Source: Cycloclasticus sp. symbiont of Bathymodiolus heckerae
GTDB taxonomy: Bacteria > Pseudomonadota > Gammaproteobacteria > Methylococcales > Cycloclasticaceae
Length of the DNA stretch: 38,798 nucleotides
Assembly: GCA_002101235.1 (NCBI GenBank)
Contig: LWTL01000105.1
Location: 1-38,798, forward strand
Reading direction: 5' to 3'
Shown here piece by piece: positions 18,257 through 27,983 of the stretch. Position 1 is the first letter of the stretch; each line of letters begins with the position of its first letter. Position numbers and translations under genes: made by a program. The notes under the pieces are model-generated. The model searched no databases. It was given only the letters and a program-made list of their open reading frames with translations, and was not told where the DNA came from.

Positions 18257-19044
18257 AGAAAGTGAATAACGATTTTATTGAGCAGATGAAAGCAGCAGTA
18301 AAGAGTGGTTTGTTTGTGATGGTCATTGCTTTAAGTATTTGGCAGTTTATGGGCTGGCTGCAACATCCGGCAACGCTACCTATTAAACAGGTGCGCATTG
18401 AGGGTGAATTGAGACGTGTAACGCATAGTAAAGTTTCGGCAGCGCTATCTGAACTAGTACAAACAGGTTATTTCGCCATGGATACAAATGCCATTGTGGA
18501 AAAAGTGACAGCGCTTGAATGGGTAAGTAAAGCGAAGATTCGACGAGTATGGCCAGACACAATTGTGTTGTCGCTTAAAGAGCAGCAGCCCGTTGCTATT
18601 TGGAATGAAACGGCTTTACTCAACAAGCAAGGCGAAATATTTGAGCCGGTTTTCGATGCTAAAAAAATGCAACTTCCGCAGTTACATGGCGTTGATAGTA
18701 AAAGTTTAAATATATTGGAAAAGTATAAAGAAATTGAGGGTTTACTGGCTGGATTGGCTTTATCTGTCGTTCAGCTTGAACAGGCGGAACACGGGAGTTG
18801 GTCGGTAGTGCTGAGTAATGGCGTGAAACTCAATGCGGGTCATGACGAACCAGAAAATAAAATAAAGCACTCTTTAAGCGCTCTAGCGGCACTTGATGGG
18901 GGTTTGGTTGAGCACATACAAACAATAGACCTGCGATATCCGAATGGTATGGCGGTTACTTGGAAAGATGGCTACGAGTTTGGTCAGCCGAATACAAAGG
19001 TAAAGTCACCGAGCAGTAATAAAATTAAGCCACTTAAAGGCTAG
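18253..19044 (+). CDS. ftsQ: Cell division protein FtsQ
   Basis: 263-residue bitopic division protein and hub of the FtsQLB complex. It has a short cytoplasmic tail, a membrane segment (about 17-36), a POTRA domain beginning LPIKQVRIEGELRRVTHSKV, then the FtsQ beta domain with WVSKAKIRRVWPDTIVLSLKEQQPVAIWN and, late, IDLRYPNGMAVTWK. Length is close to E. coli FtsQ (276). Translation is coupled to ddl by ATGA. ftsA follows after 5 bp. Confidence 0.95.
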   Translation: MKKVNNDFIEQMKAAVKSGLFVMVIALSIWQFMGWLQHPATLPIKQVRIEGELRRVTHSKVSAALSELVQTGYFAMDTNAIVEKVTALEWVSKAKIRRVWPDTIVLSLKEQQPVAIWNETALLNKQGEIFEPVFDAKKMQLPQLHGVDSKSLNILEKYKEIEGLLAGLALSVVQLEQAEHGSWSVVLSNGVKLNAGHDEPENKIKHSLSALAALDGGLVEHIQTIDLRYPNGMAVTWKDGYEFGQPNTKVKSPSSNKIKPLKG

Positions 19045-19049
19045 GGAAT

Positions 19050-20279
19050 ATGAAGAAAAGTAACGATAAAAATTTAATTGTTGGGTTGGATATTGGAACC
19101 TCGAAGGTCGCGGCTATTGTTGGTGAAATTACACCAGATGGGAGCATTGATGTGATCGGCATAGGTTCAACGCCATCGAAAGGGCTTAAAAAAGGGGTTG
19201 TGGTCAACCTTGAATCAACTGTGCACTCAATTCAACGTGCGATTGAAGAAGCAGAATTAATGGCTGGTTGTCAGATAAGTTCAGTGTTTGTGGGTATTGC
19301 AGGTAGCCATATCAGCAGTTTGAATTCAAACGGTGTTGTGGGTATTAAAGACAGTGAAGTGAATTCGTCGGATATTGACCGTGTGATTGATGCAGCTCGC
19401 GCTGTTGTTATTCCAGCGGATCAGAAAATTCTTCATATCATGCCGCAAGAATTTATTATCGATGGTCAAGAAGGCATTAAAGAGCCAATTGGCATGGCGG
19501 GGATCAGGCTAGAAGCGAAAGTGCATATCGTGACCGGTGCAGTGAGTGCGGCGCAAAATATAATTAAATGCGCGCGTCGTTGCGGATTGGAAGTTGACGA
19601 CATTATTTTAGAGCAGTTGGCTTCGAGTACATCGGTATTAACCGATGATGAGAAAGAGCTAGGTGTTTGTTTGGTGGATATTGGCGGTGGCACAACCGAT
19701 ATTGCGGTTTTTTGTGATGGTTTTATTCGTCACACTGCTGTTATCCCGATAGCGGGCGATCAAGTGACGAACGATATAGCCGTTGCTCTTAGAACGCCAA
19801 CGCAACACGCAGATGAAATTAAGTTGAAGTATGCCTGCGCACTGACTCAATTAGTACAACAAGACGAAATGATTGATGTGCCGAGTATTGGTGATCGCCC
19901 AACACGCAAGATTTCACGTGGAAATTTAGCAGAAATAATTGAACCTCGTTACGAAGAGTTGATGATGCTGGTTCAGGCCGAGCTGAGACGCAGTGGTTTT
20001 GAAGATATTGTTGCAGCAGGCGTGGTCCTAACCGGCGGTAGCGCGAAAGTAGAAGGTTTGGTGGAGTTAGCAGAGGAAGTATTTCATATGCCCGTGCGCC
20101 TAGGTTGCCCGCAACATGTGTCGGGTATCAGTGAAGTGGTGCGTAACCCAATTTATGCAACAGGCGTCGGCTTGCTGTTGTTTGGTCAGCAAAACAGTTT
20201 AGCGAGTGGTGGAGAAGTAAGAGGTGGTTTTTCAGCGATGTGGGAAAAAATGAAGAGTTGGTTCCAGGGTAATTTTTAA
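19050..20279 (+). CDS. ftsA: Cell division protein FtsA
   Basis: 409-residue actin-like ATPase that tethers FtsZ to the membrane and recruits later division proteins. The phosphate-binding GLDIGTSKVAAIVGE, the second phosphate loop DIGGGTTDIAVF and the adenosine motif LTGGSAKVEGL are present. The C-terminus ends in an amphipathic segment (MWEKMKSWFQGNF), the usual membrane-targeting helix. AGGG lies upstream of the ATG. Confidence 0.98.
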   Translation: MKKSNDKNLIVGLDIGTSKVAAIVGEITPDGSIDVIGIGSTPSKGLKKGVVVNLESTVHSIQRAIEEAELMAGCQISSVFVGIAGSHISSLNSNGVVGIKDSEVNSSDIDRVIDAARAVVIPADQKILHIMPQEFIIDGQEGIKEPIGMAGIRLEAKVHIVTGAVSAAQNIIKCARRCGLEVDDIILEQLASSTSVLTDDEKELGVCLVDIGGGTTDIAVFCDGFIRHTAVIPIAGDQVTNDIAVALRTPTQHADEIKLKYACALTQLVQQDEMIDVPSIGDRPTRKISRGNLAEIIEPRYEELMMLVQAELRRSGFEDIVAAGVVLTGGSAKVEGLVELAEEVFHMPVRLGCPQHVSGISEVVRNPIYATGVGLLLFGQQNSLASGGEVRGGFSAMWEKMKSWFQGNF

Positions 20280-20333
20280 CGAAAAAGTTTTTAAAGATAC
20301 AAAAAATATAGATAAACAAAATAGGGGAATAAC

Positions 20334-21500
20334 ATGTTTGAATTAATGGATGCACATACACAAAACGCAGTAATTAAAGTGATTGGTGTTGGCGGTGGCG
20401 GCGGAAATGCTGTTAACCATATGGTGAGTAGTGAGATTGATGGTGTCGAGTTCATCTGCGCAAATACGGACGCGCAAGCGCTTAAAAATACACCAGTAAA
20501 AACAGTGTTACAGTTAGGCAATAACAGCACAAAAGGACTGGGTGCAGGCGCTAATCCAGAAGTGGGTCGCCAGTCAGCACTTGAAGACAGAGAACGTATT
20601 CAAGAGGTTATTGCAGGTGCAGACATGGTATTTATTACTGCTGGCATGGGCGGCGGAACGGGTACAGGTGCGGCGCCTATCGTGGCTGAAATAGCAAAAG
20701 AAATGGGTATTCTCACCGTGGCTGTAGTGACGAAGCCTTTTCCTTTTGAAGGCAAAAAACGAATGAGTATCGCGGATAGTGGCATTGAAGAGTTGGGTCA
20801 TCATGTTGATTCTTTGATTACTATTCCTAATGAGAAGTTATTGCATGTGTTGGGTAAGGAAATGAGCCTACTTAATGCTTTTAAAGCGGCTAATGATGTA
20901 TTGCTAGGTGCTGTGCAAGGTATTGCTGAATTGATTACCCGTCCGGGCTTGATCAACGTCGATTTCGCGGACGTGAGAACAGTGATGTCTGAAATGGGCG
21001 ATGCAATGATGGGTACGGGTTCTGCAAGTGGCGAATCAAGAGCGCGCGAAGCGGCAGAAGCAGCTATTCACAGTCCTCTCTTAGAAGATATTAATGTGCA
21101 AGGCGCACGTGGCATCTTGGTTAATATCACCGCGGGTATGGATATGACGATTGGTGAGTTTGAAGAAGTAGGTCAGGCGATTAGAGACTTTGCTTCAGAT
21201 GATGCATGTGTTGTTGTTGGCACGGTTATTGACCCTGATCTAGCGGGAGAAATGCGCGTGACAGTTGTTGCAACAGGTTTGGGCCAAAGTGCTGCGGCGG
21301 TTGAGCCAACTCCAATTGTGCAAGTTAAGCGGGAGCCGATTCAAGTTAAAAACTTAAAAGAAGAGGATTTCGATATCCCAACAATTATGCGTGAGAATAA
21401 AGTCGAAGCGGTGGCATCACAGAAAGTAAGCGGTTTGGATAGCACCATGGACCCAGCATATTTGGATATACCAGCTTTTTTACGCAGACAAGCAGATTAG
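20334..21500 (+). CDS. ftsZ: Cell division GTPase FtsZ
   Basis: 388-residue tubulin-like GTPase that forms the Z ring. The GTP-binding motif [10 protein letters not shown], the early [13 protein letters not shown], the synergy-loop segment with [15 protein letters not shown] and the C-terminal peptide [12 protein letters not shown], which binds FtsA, ZipA and ZapD, are all present. A 54-bp A-rich leader with AGGGGA separates it from ftsA. This is the last gene of the dcw cluster proper. Confidence 0.99.
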   Translation: MFELMDAHTQNAVIKVIGVGGGGGNAVNHMVSSEIDGVEFICANTDAQALKNTPVKTVLQLGNNSTKGLGAGANPEVGRQSALEDRERIQEVIAGADMVFITAGMGGGTGTGAAPIVAEIAKEMGILTVAVVTKPFPFEGKKRMSIADSGIEELGHHVDSLITIPNEKLLHVLGKEMSLLNAFKAANDVLLGAVQGIAELITRPGLINVDFADVRTVMSEMGDAMMGTGSASGESRAREAAEAAIHSPLLEDINVQGARGILVNITAGMDMTIGEFEEVGQAIRDFASDDACVVVGTVIDPDLAGEMRVTVVATGLGQSAAAVEPTPIVQVKREPIQVKNLKEEDFDIPTIMRENKVEAVASQKVSGLDSTMDPAYLDIPAFLRRQAD

Positions 21501-21507
21501 AACGTGT

Positions 21508-21537
21508 ACCGCTCTCAAGATTACTATTGGGAGCGGT
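21508..21537 (+). terminator. Hairpin between ftsZ and lpxC, no T run
   Basis: ACCGCTCTCAA (21508-21518) pairs with TTGGGAGCGGT (21527-21537) around an 8-base loop, giving an 11-bp stem with one G-T wobble. It begins 8 bp after the ftsZ stop. No T tract follows, so it may slow or process transcripts rather than terminate them as an intrinsic terminator would. Confidence 0.5.
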
Positions 21538-21578
21538 AGAGTAACTTGAAGCCTTGTTTGAGTTAAAAGCAAGAAGGG

Positions 21579-21608
21579 TTGATTTTTTGTTAAATAGCAA
21601 AATATGTT
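21579..21608 (+). promoter_or_regulatory. Possible lpxC promoter
   Basis: TTGATT (21579-21584) and TATGTT (21603-21608) are 18 bp apart in the AT-rich gap before lpxC, after the ftsZ hairpin. The match is moderate. A separate lpxC promoter would fit its independent control in other Gammaproteobacteria. Confidence 0.4.
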
Positions 21609-21665
21609 AAGATTGGAGAATAATAATAAAAATTAAACTAAATATGTATCTGCTTGGGAGCCCAA

Positions 21666-22580
21666 ATGATTAAACAACGGACGCTGAAAAACGTGATTCG
21701 TGCCACTGGTGTTGGTCTACACAGTGGTGAGAAGGTTTACTTAACACTACGGCCTGCGGGTATTAATGCCGGCATCGTATTTCGCCGTGTTGATTTTGAT
21801 GAACCAGTTGAAATTTCAGCAAAAGCTGAGAATGTTGGTGACACTCAATTATCAACAACGCTTATTCAGGACGGTGTTAGAGTTTCAACAGTAGAACACC
21901 TCTTGTCGGCTATTGCTGGACTAGGTATTGATAATATATTTATCGATTTAAGTGCTGCTGAAGTTCCTATTATGGATGGCAGTGCAGGCCCTTTTGTTTT
22001 CCTTCTTCAATCCGCTGGAATAGAAGAGCAAAATGCCGCAAAACGCTATATTCGTATTAAAAAAGAAGTCCGCGTTGAAGACGGTGATAAATGGGCAAGC
22101 TTCGTACCTTTTGAAGGCTTCAAAGTCAGCTTTAGCATTGAATTTGATCACCCTGTTTTTAAATCTCGTGTACAAGAAGCATCGATAGACTTTTCCTCAA
22201 CATCCTTTGTTAAGGAAATTAGTCGTGCGCGAACATTTGGTTTCATGAAAGACATCGAAATGCTACGCCAACGCAACTTAGCATTGGGCGGGAGTATGGA
22301 TAATGCGATTGTTGTTGATGACTTTAGAGTGTTGAATGAAGATGGTTTGCGTTACGAAGATGAATTTGTAAAACACAAGATTCTAGATGCTATTGGTGAC
22401 TTGTATTTACTAGGACATAGTTTGATTGGTGAGTTTCATGGGCATAAGTCGGGTCATGAGTTGAACAATAAATTGTTGAGAAAACTGCTTATTCAAGAAG
22501 ATGCTTGGGAAGAAGTTACTTTTGAAGATAACGATGAATTCCCTATTTCATATATAGAGCCTTTACCAGCATCAGTTTAG
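21666..22580 (+). CDS. lpxC: UDP-3-O-acyl-GlcNAc deacetylase LpxC
   Basis: 304-residue zinc enzyme catalysing the committed step of lipid A synthesis. The start [21 protein letters not shown] is typical. Zinc ligands lie in [11 protein letters not shown] and in [14 protein letters not shown] (His and Asp). The catalytic histidine is in [13 protein letters not shown]. Length matches the family (about 303-305). The ATG at 21666 has GGGAG 5 bases upstream; an in-frame TTG at 21654 would bury that Shine-Dalgarno. Its 3' end overlaps dciA tail to tail by 9 bp. Confidence 0.97.
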   Translation: MIKQRTLKNVIRATGVGLHSGEKVYLTLRPAGINAGIVFRRVDFDEPVEISAKAENVGDTQLSTTLIQDGVRVSTVEHLLSAIAGLGIDNIFIDLSAAEVPIMDGSAGPFVFLLQSAGIEEQNAAKRYIRIKKEVRVEDGDKWASFVPFEGFKVSFSIEFDHPVFKSRVQEASIDFSSTSFVKEISRARTFGFMKDIEMLRQRNLALGGSMDNAIVVDDFRVLNEDGLRYEDEFVKHKILDAIGDLYLLGHSLIGEFHGHKSGHELNNKLLRKLLIQEDAWEEVTFEDNDEFPISYIEPLPASV

Positions 22581-23012
22581 TAATTGATTTTTCTTTAGTG
22601 TCTGTATGAGTTTTCTCATGGAGGTATTAAGCTTGTCTGTCGACTCGATATTGCACATGGACAGGTCTTTAATAATATTTATTGATGGAGACTTAGGCAA
22701 CGGTTGAGTCGGTAGTATTCGTTTGGTGAGAACTTTGACTTTTAAAGTATGAGCTTGTTCACCGAAATGCTGTGAAAGAGCCTTTAGAATAGTTTGGCGC
22801 ATATACAGTAGCTTAGATGCCCAAACGGAAGAGTCGGTAAATAAAATAGTGCGTTTGTTACTTGACGTGATGTGTAAGCAATGCGAAGCCAAGTCTTTGG
22901 TTAACGATGTTTTAACAACCTTAAGTAATAGGCGTTGTTGATTAAGGTTTTGCTGTATATGTTGTAAGCCTCTTAATGGCGCAGAGTTGTTTTTGAATGG
23001 GTTTTTAAGCAT
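22572..23012 (-). CDS. dciA: DciA-like (DUF721) helicase-loading protein
   Basis: 146-residue protein of the DUF721 family, now linked to loading of the replicative helicase DnaB in bacteria without DnaC. The region [31 protein letters not shown] carries the family pattern of basic residues and the W-A-x-x-L-x-x-x-R core. Gene context supports the call: a DUF721 gene lies between lpxC and an M23 peptidase gene in pseudomonads. It converges on lpxC and diverges from the M23 gene across only 26 bp. The sequence is divergent, so the family call is good but the function is inferred. Confidence 0.75.
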   Translation of the reverse strand: MLKNPFKNNSAPLRGLQHIQQNLNQQRLLLKVVKTSLTKDLASHCLHITSSNKRTILFTDSSVWASKLLYMRQTILKALSQHFGEQAHTLKVKVLTKRILPTQPLPKSPSINIIKDLSMCNIESTDKLNTSMRKLIQTLKKNQLLN

Positions 23013-23038
23013 AGGGTATTAAAGAAATTATAAATAAT

Positions 23039-23950
23039 ATGCAAATTATACTGCTAACAAAAGGCCAAAAGAAAACGATTAGTTTTTCAACAGGCCAACA
23101 AAAGACCGCATTAGCTTTGTTGGCTAGTGTTTCCATGTTGTTAGCTGTTTTTTTCTATTTCTCTCCTATATCAGGTGCTGAGCTCACGAGCGTTTCAAAA
23201 GCAGCTTCCGAAGAATTATTAGCGCAGCGCGTAGATATAGAAAGAATGCGTGAGAAAACGCAAAATACTTTAGATGGTATTGCGTTGCGCGTAGGTCAAA
23301 TGCAAGCACAGTTAACGCGGCTAAACTCAGTGGGTTAGCATTTAGTTAAAAAGGCAAAGTTATCAAAATCAGAATTTGACTTCGATGTGCAACCAGCTAT
23401 TGGTGGCGCAGAGGTAAGCGATGTTGCAAGTAGTTTTACGCAAAACCAATTACTACAAGATATTCAATCGCTTGCAGATCAATTAACGTTGCGTGAAAAG
23501 CAATTAAAGTTACTAGGTGTGTTTTCCGCAAATAAAATCTTATCAAAGGAAGTTCGACCTGCTGGCTTACCGGTTGAAAAAGGTTGGTTATCCTCTTTTT
23601 ATGGTTATCGTGCAGACCCTTTTACGGGTAAAAGAACATTCCACCACGGTGTTGATATTGCAGGGAAAAGCGGCACAAAAGTTCTAGCAGCTGCATCAGG
23701 TCTTGTAACTTGGACGGGTAAAAAGAGTGGTTACGGTTATTTAATTGAAATTGACCACGGCTCAGGTTATGTAACACGTTACGCGCATAATAAGGAAATT
23801 ACCGTTAAGGTGGGTGATGTTGTTAAGCAAAGTGATGCGATTGCTAAAATGGGCTCAACGGGACGTTCAACAGGTCCACACGTTCATTTTGAAGTGTTAC
23901 GTCACGGCAAAAAAGTAAATCCTCGTAAATACCTCTATAGCGCTAGATAA
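23039..23950 (+). pseudogene. M23 (LytM) peptidoglycan endopeptidase, interrupted by an amber codon
   Basis: Envelope metallopeptidase that would cleave peptidoglycan cross-bridges. The N-terminal part (23039-23335) has a membrane segment (about residues 20-42) and a coiled-coil-like region ending near AQLTRLNSVG. Then TAG at 23336-23338 interrupts it. The same frame continues with HLVKKAKLSKSEFDF and the full M23 domain: HHGVDIAGKSG (H-x3-D zinc motif) and HVHFE (H-x-H). Relatives usually have a Gln-type codon at this point, so one C-to-T change of CAG or CAA would explain it. The catalytic half looks undamaged. A GTG at 23387 could restart translation but would lack the membrane anchor. It may be a recent pseudogene, a sequencing error or a read-through gene. 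The neighbour pair M23-secA is conserved in pseudomonads. Confidence 0.85.
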
Positions 23951-24038
23951 ATCAGCAAATTCCTGTACGCCAAATACCAGTTATAGCGCATTTTGCGGTA
24001 TCATCTGCCCTCTTGCTTCACATTAAAATTTACCCTCA

Positions 24039-26699
24039 ATGATTTCCAATATTGTAAAAAAAATTTTTGGTAGCCGAAATGACCGGTTGGTAAAAATAAA
24101 ACAAAAAATTGTTAAAACCATTAATGCACTAGAAGAGCCGATTAAAACTCTGGATGATGATGCGTTAAAAGCTAAAACTGTAGAGTTTCGGAATCGGCTT
24201 GAAAAAGGCGAAACGTTAGAGTCACTCATTCCTGAAGCTTTTGCAGTGGTTAGAGAGGCCGGTGTTCGTTCGTTAGGCATGCGTCACTTTGATGTGCAGC
24301 TGATCGGTGGCATGGTGCTTAATGATGGGCGCATTGCGGAAATGAAAACGGGTGAAGGCAAAACTCTTGTAGCAACATTAGCAGCCTACTTAAATGCCTT
24401 GCCTGGTAAAGGCGTTCACATGGTGACGGTGAATGACTATCTAGCAGAACGAGATTCTGAATGGATGGGTAAATTATTCGAATTCTTAGGCATGAGCACG
24501 GGCGTTATTGTTAACGTCATGAGCCCAGAGCAGCGCCGTGTAGCGTATGCAGCGGATGTCACATACGGCACAAATAATGAATTTGGATTTGATTATCTGC
24601 GCGACAATATGGCGTTTGGTAATGAAGACAAGGTTCAGCGAGAACTTTATTATGCGATTGTGGATGAGGTGGATTCAATTTTAATTGATGAGGCTAGAAC
24701 ACCACTTATCATTTCAGGGCCAACTGAGGATAAAAGTAAATTATACGTTCAGCTGAATGAATTGGTTAAAGACTTAAAGCCTGAGCTGGAAACAGAAGAG
24801 GGCGGTGAGTATACGGTTGATGAAAAAACAAAACAGGTTTTCTTGACCGAATTGGGTCATGAGGAAATTGAACGTTTACTAACGGAAAGCGGCTTATTAA
24901 GCGAAAACGAAAGCTTATACGATGCATCTAATATTGGCTTGATGCATCATGTGTATGCTGCATTGCGTGCACGTGCGCTGTATCAAAATGACGTTGATTA
25001 TATTATTCAAAATAACCAAGTCGTTATTGTCGATGAGTTCACAGGTAGAACAATGCCTGGACGGCGTTGGGGCGAAGGCCTTCACCAAGCAGTAGAAGCT
25101 AAAGAAGGGGTGAAAATCCAGAGCGAAAACCAAACAATGGCATCGATTACATTCCAGAATTACTTCAGGATGTATGAAAAACTATCTGGTATGACAGGTA
25201 CGGCTGATACAGAAGCGTTTGAATTCCAGCAAATTTATGGTTTAGAAGTGATCGTAATCCCAACACATCGCGAGATGTTGCGAGATGATGCTGGTGACCT
25301 TGTTTATTTAACAGCGAAAGAAAAGTACGAAGCGGTTATTGAAGATATCGAAGACTGTTATAAACGGAAACAGCCTGTTTTAGTCGGTACAACCTCTATC
25401 GAAGTCTCAGAATTTATCGCTGAAAGTTTGAAGAAAAAGAAAGTACCACATGAAGTGCTGAATGCTAAACAGCATGAGCGCGAAGCTCAAATTATTACCA
25501 ATGCAGGTGCGTTAGGTTCAGTCACCATTGCGACTAATATGGCGGGCCGCGGCACAGATATTGTTTTAGGTGGTAAGCCTGAAGACGGTAATGAGACTGA
25601 AGAGTGGAAACAAAAGCATCAAGCTGTTTTAGATGTAGGTGGCCTGCGGGTTATTGGTACGGAAAGGCACGAATCAAGACGAATCGATAATCAGCTTCGT
25701 GGTCGTTCTGGTCGTCAAGGGGATCCGGGTGCAAGTCGTTTCTACTTATCGTTAGAAGACAGCCTAATGCGAATTTTCGCATCCGAACGTGTTTCGGGTT
25801 TAATGCAAAAATTAGGTTTAGAAAAAGGTGAGTCAATAGAGCACCCTTGGGTCAGTAAAGCCATTGAAAATGCGCAAAGAAAGGTAGAAGGGCATAACTT
25901 CGATATTCGTAAACAGTTGCTTCAGTATGATGATGTGGCTAATGATCAGCGCCGTGTTATTTACGAACAGCGTAATGAAATAATGGATGCTTCGAATATT
26001 GCCGACACTATTGTTTCTATCAGAGAAGATGTGGCAAATACTCTTATTAGCCAATATGTTCCTATGCAATCTATGGAAGAGCAGTGGGATTTAGACGGCT
26101 TGCAAATAGCCCTAGAAGAAGAGTTTTACTGCAAACTTGCTATTAAAGAGCTGCTGGATGAAGACGATAGTTTGAATGAAGAGGGTCTTCGTAGTCTTAT
26201 TTTAAAAGACATTACAGATGCTTATGCAAAGAAGGAGATTCTGGCAGGGGTAGAGGTTTTACGGCACTTCGAGAAATCAGTGATGTTACAAACACTCGAT
26301 TCTTTATGGCGTGATCATTTAGGAGCAATGGATCATTTACGTCAAGGCATCCATTTACGTGGTTATGCGCAAAAGGACCCTAAGCAAGAATACAAACGCG
26401 AAGCATTTGAGCTATTTACAGCCATGCTTGATGCGTTAAAACGTGAAGTTGTTATGTTGGTAACCAAAGTTCAAGTTCGAGCTGAGGAAGATGTGCAGGC
26501 AGTGGATGAACAGCGTCGTGTGAGCCAACAAATGGAATTTAAACATGCGGATGCCAATGCACTAGAAAATGACGGCGTAGAAGCGCAAGAGGAAGATAAG
26601 GCGCAACCCTTTAAACGTACTGATAAGAAAGTAGGTAGGAATGACCCATGTCCGTGCGGTTCAGGTAAAAAATATAAACAGTGCCACGGTAAGCTGTAA
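24039..26699 (+). CDS. secA: Preprotein translocase ATPase SecA
   Basis: 886-residue motor that pushes preproteins through SecYEG. It has the Q motif region [11 protein letters not shown], Walker [29 protein letters not shown], the DEAD-like [31 protein letters not shown] and [10 protein letters not shown]. The C-terminal zinc tail [18 protein letters not shown], which binds SecB and lipids, is complete. Length is near E. coli SecA (901). No Shine-Dalgarno is visible before the ATG. No secM-like gene precedes it, unlike in E. coli. Confidence 0.99.
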   Translation: MISNIVKKIFGSRNDRLVKIKQKIVKTINALEEPIKTLDDDALKAKTVEFRNRLEKGETLESLIPEAFAVVREAGVRSLGMRHFDVQLIGGMVLNDGRIAEMKTGEGKTLVATLAAYLNALPGKGVHMVTVNDYLAERDSEWMGKLFEFLGMSTGVIVNVMSPEQRRVAYAADVTYGTNNEFGFDYLRDNMAFGNEDKVQRELYYAIVDEVDSILIDEARTPLIISGPTEDKSKLYVQLNELVKDLKPELETEEGGEYTVDEKTKQVFLTELGHEEIERLLTESGLLSENESLYDASNIGLMHHVYAALRARALYQNDVDYIIQNNQVVIVDEFTGRTMPGRRWGEGLHQAVEAKEGVKIQSENQTMASITFQNYFRMYEKLSGMTGTADTEAFEFQQIYGLEVIVIPTHREMLRDDAGDLVYLTAKEKYEAVIEDIEDCYKRKQPVLVGTTSIEVSEFIAESLKKKKVPHEVLNAKQHEREAQIITNAGALGSVTIATNMAGRGTDIVLGGKPEDGNETEEWKQKHQAVLDVGGLRVIGTERHESRRIDNQLRGRSGRQGDPGASRFYLSLEDSLMRIFASERVSGLMQKLGLEKGESIEHPWVSKAIENAQRKVEGHNFDIRKQLLQYDDVANDQRRVIYEQRNEIMDASNIADTIVSIREDVANTLISQYVPMQSMEEQWDLDGLQIALEEEFYCKLAIKELLDEDDSLNEEGLRSLILKDITDAYAKKEILAGVEVLRHFEKSVMLQTLDSLWRDHLGAMDHLRQGIHLRGYAQKDPKQEYKREAFELFTAMLDALKREVVMLVTKVQVRAEEDVQAVDEQRRVSQQMEFKHADANALENDGVEAQEEDKAQPFKRTDKKVGRNDPCPCGSGKKYKQCHGKL

Positions 26700-26720
26700 G
26701 ATTCACTAGGAGCGAGTGTT

Positions 26721-27941
26721 ATGCCGGTTGGAGGTTTTGTCCCGTTAAATTTAAAAGCTGTTGCGGGTATTCGCATTGGTACGGCATCGGCAGGTATCTC
26801 GCAAACACAGCGCGATGATTTGACGGTCTTTGAGTTAGCTAAAAAGACTCAAGTTGCGTCGGTATTCACAACAAATAAATTTTGTGCGGCGCCGGTAACG
26901 CTGGCCAAAAAGCATATAACTGAAAGTTCTCCGCGCTACCTATTGATCAACTCCGGGAATGCAAACGCTGGTTTAGGCGATGTAGGTTTATTGTCGGCTA
27001 CGCAGTGCTGCGAAGTACTTGCGGATAAGGTGAATGTAGATGTAAATCAGATATTGCCTTTTTCAACGGGTGTTATTGGAGAGCATTTACCTGTTGATGT
27101 TCTAGTGGGTGGCTTACCGTCGGCGATTGATAATTTAGCAGAAGATAATTGGTTGTCCGCGGCTAAGGCTATTATGACAACTGATACGTGTGAAAAAGGT
27201 TGTGCAAAGGTTATTCAGCTGAATGGTGTAGATGTAACGATTACCGGCATTGCTAAAGGCTCAGGAATGATTCGACCTGACATGGCAACAATGCTTTCTT
27301 ATATTGCAACGGATATGCCTATTGCAGGTGATGTATTGCAAGTGATGTTGAAAGCGGCAGTTGATGTGTCGTTTAATAGTATTACGGTAGACGGTGATAC
27401 ATCGACAAATGATGCTGTTATCTTAATGGCAACGGGTTTAGTTAATACTGCTTCAATAGATTCAATTGAGGACTCTCGATATGCTGATTTTTTAGCAGCA
27501 CTCACTGATGTTTGTTGTTTCTTAGCAGAATCAATCGTTCGAGACGGCGAGGGTGCAACGAAGCTGGTTACTGTTAAAGTCGAACAAGCGGCGAGCGTAA
27601 AGGATGCAAAAGAAGTTGGCTACACCATCGCGCATTCACCGTTAGTGAAAACAGCTTTGTTCGCATCAGATCCTAATTGGGGACGCATTCTAGCGGCCGT
27701 GGGACGCGCCAAAATAGAGGAACTTAATGTAGATGAGATATCTATATACCTTAATGATGTTTGTATTGTAGAAAGCGGCCAGCGTTCACCAGAATATACT
27801 GAGGAACAAGGGCAAAGCGTGATGAATCAAGAGGATATATTGATTCGTGTTGTTCTAGCTCAAGGGTTGTACTCTGCATCTGTGTTAACGTGTGATTTGT
27901 CTTACGATTACGTCAAAATAAATGCTGAGTATCGTTCTTAG
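26721..27941 (+). CDS. argJ: Glutamate N-acetyltransferase / ornithine acetyltransferase ArgJ
   Basis: 406-residue enzyme of arginine synthesis that moves the acetyl group from N-acetylornithine to glutamate; some members also use acetyl-CoA. The self-cleavage site is in RPDMATMLSYIATD, with Thr190 as the expected new N-terminal nucleophile of the beta chain. INSGNANAG, SFNSITVDGDTSTND and a late DPNWGRILAAVGRA are family motifs. AGGAG lies 10 bases before the ATG. It sits 21 bp after secA in the same direction. Confidence 0.97.
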   Translation: MPVGGFVPLNLKAVAGIRIGTASAGISQTQRDDLTVFELAKKTQVASVFTTNKFCAAPVTLAKKHITESSPRYLLINSGNANAGLGDVGLLSATQCCEVLADKVNVDVNQILPFSTGVIGEHLPVDVLVGGLPSAIDNLAEDNWLSAAKAIMTTDTCEKGCAKVIQLNGVDVTITGIAKGSGMIRPDMATMLSYIATDMPIAGDVLQVMLKAAVDVSFNSITVDGDTSTNDAVILMATGLVNTASIDSIEDSRYADFLAALTDVCCFLAESIVRDGEGATKLVTVKVEQAASVKDAKEVGYTIAHSPLVKTALFASDPNWGRILAAVGRAKIEELNVDEISIYLNDVCIVESGQRSPEYTEEQGQSVMNQEDILIRVVLAQGLYSASVLTCDLSYDYVKINAEYRS

Positions 27942-27983
27942 CATCCTCTTTATAAGACGCTATTTTCCAAAGCAGTTCTGTGT

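Noticed and set aside
21654-21665. TTG start four codons upstream of lpxC ATG
   Set aside because: It would place the GGGAG ribosome binding site inside the gene, and LpxC proteins begin at MIKQRT-like sequence.
23336-23338. Pyrrolysine or other recoding of the amber codon in the M23 gene
   Set aside because: M23 peptidases have no known pyrrolysine, no decoding genes or special stem-loop are seen, and a simple CAG or CAA to TAG change is sufficient.
23940-23989. GCGCTA / TAGCGC inverted repeat after the M23 gene
   Set aside because: The 38-base loop is too long and the 6-bp stem too short for a credible terminator.
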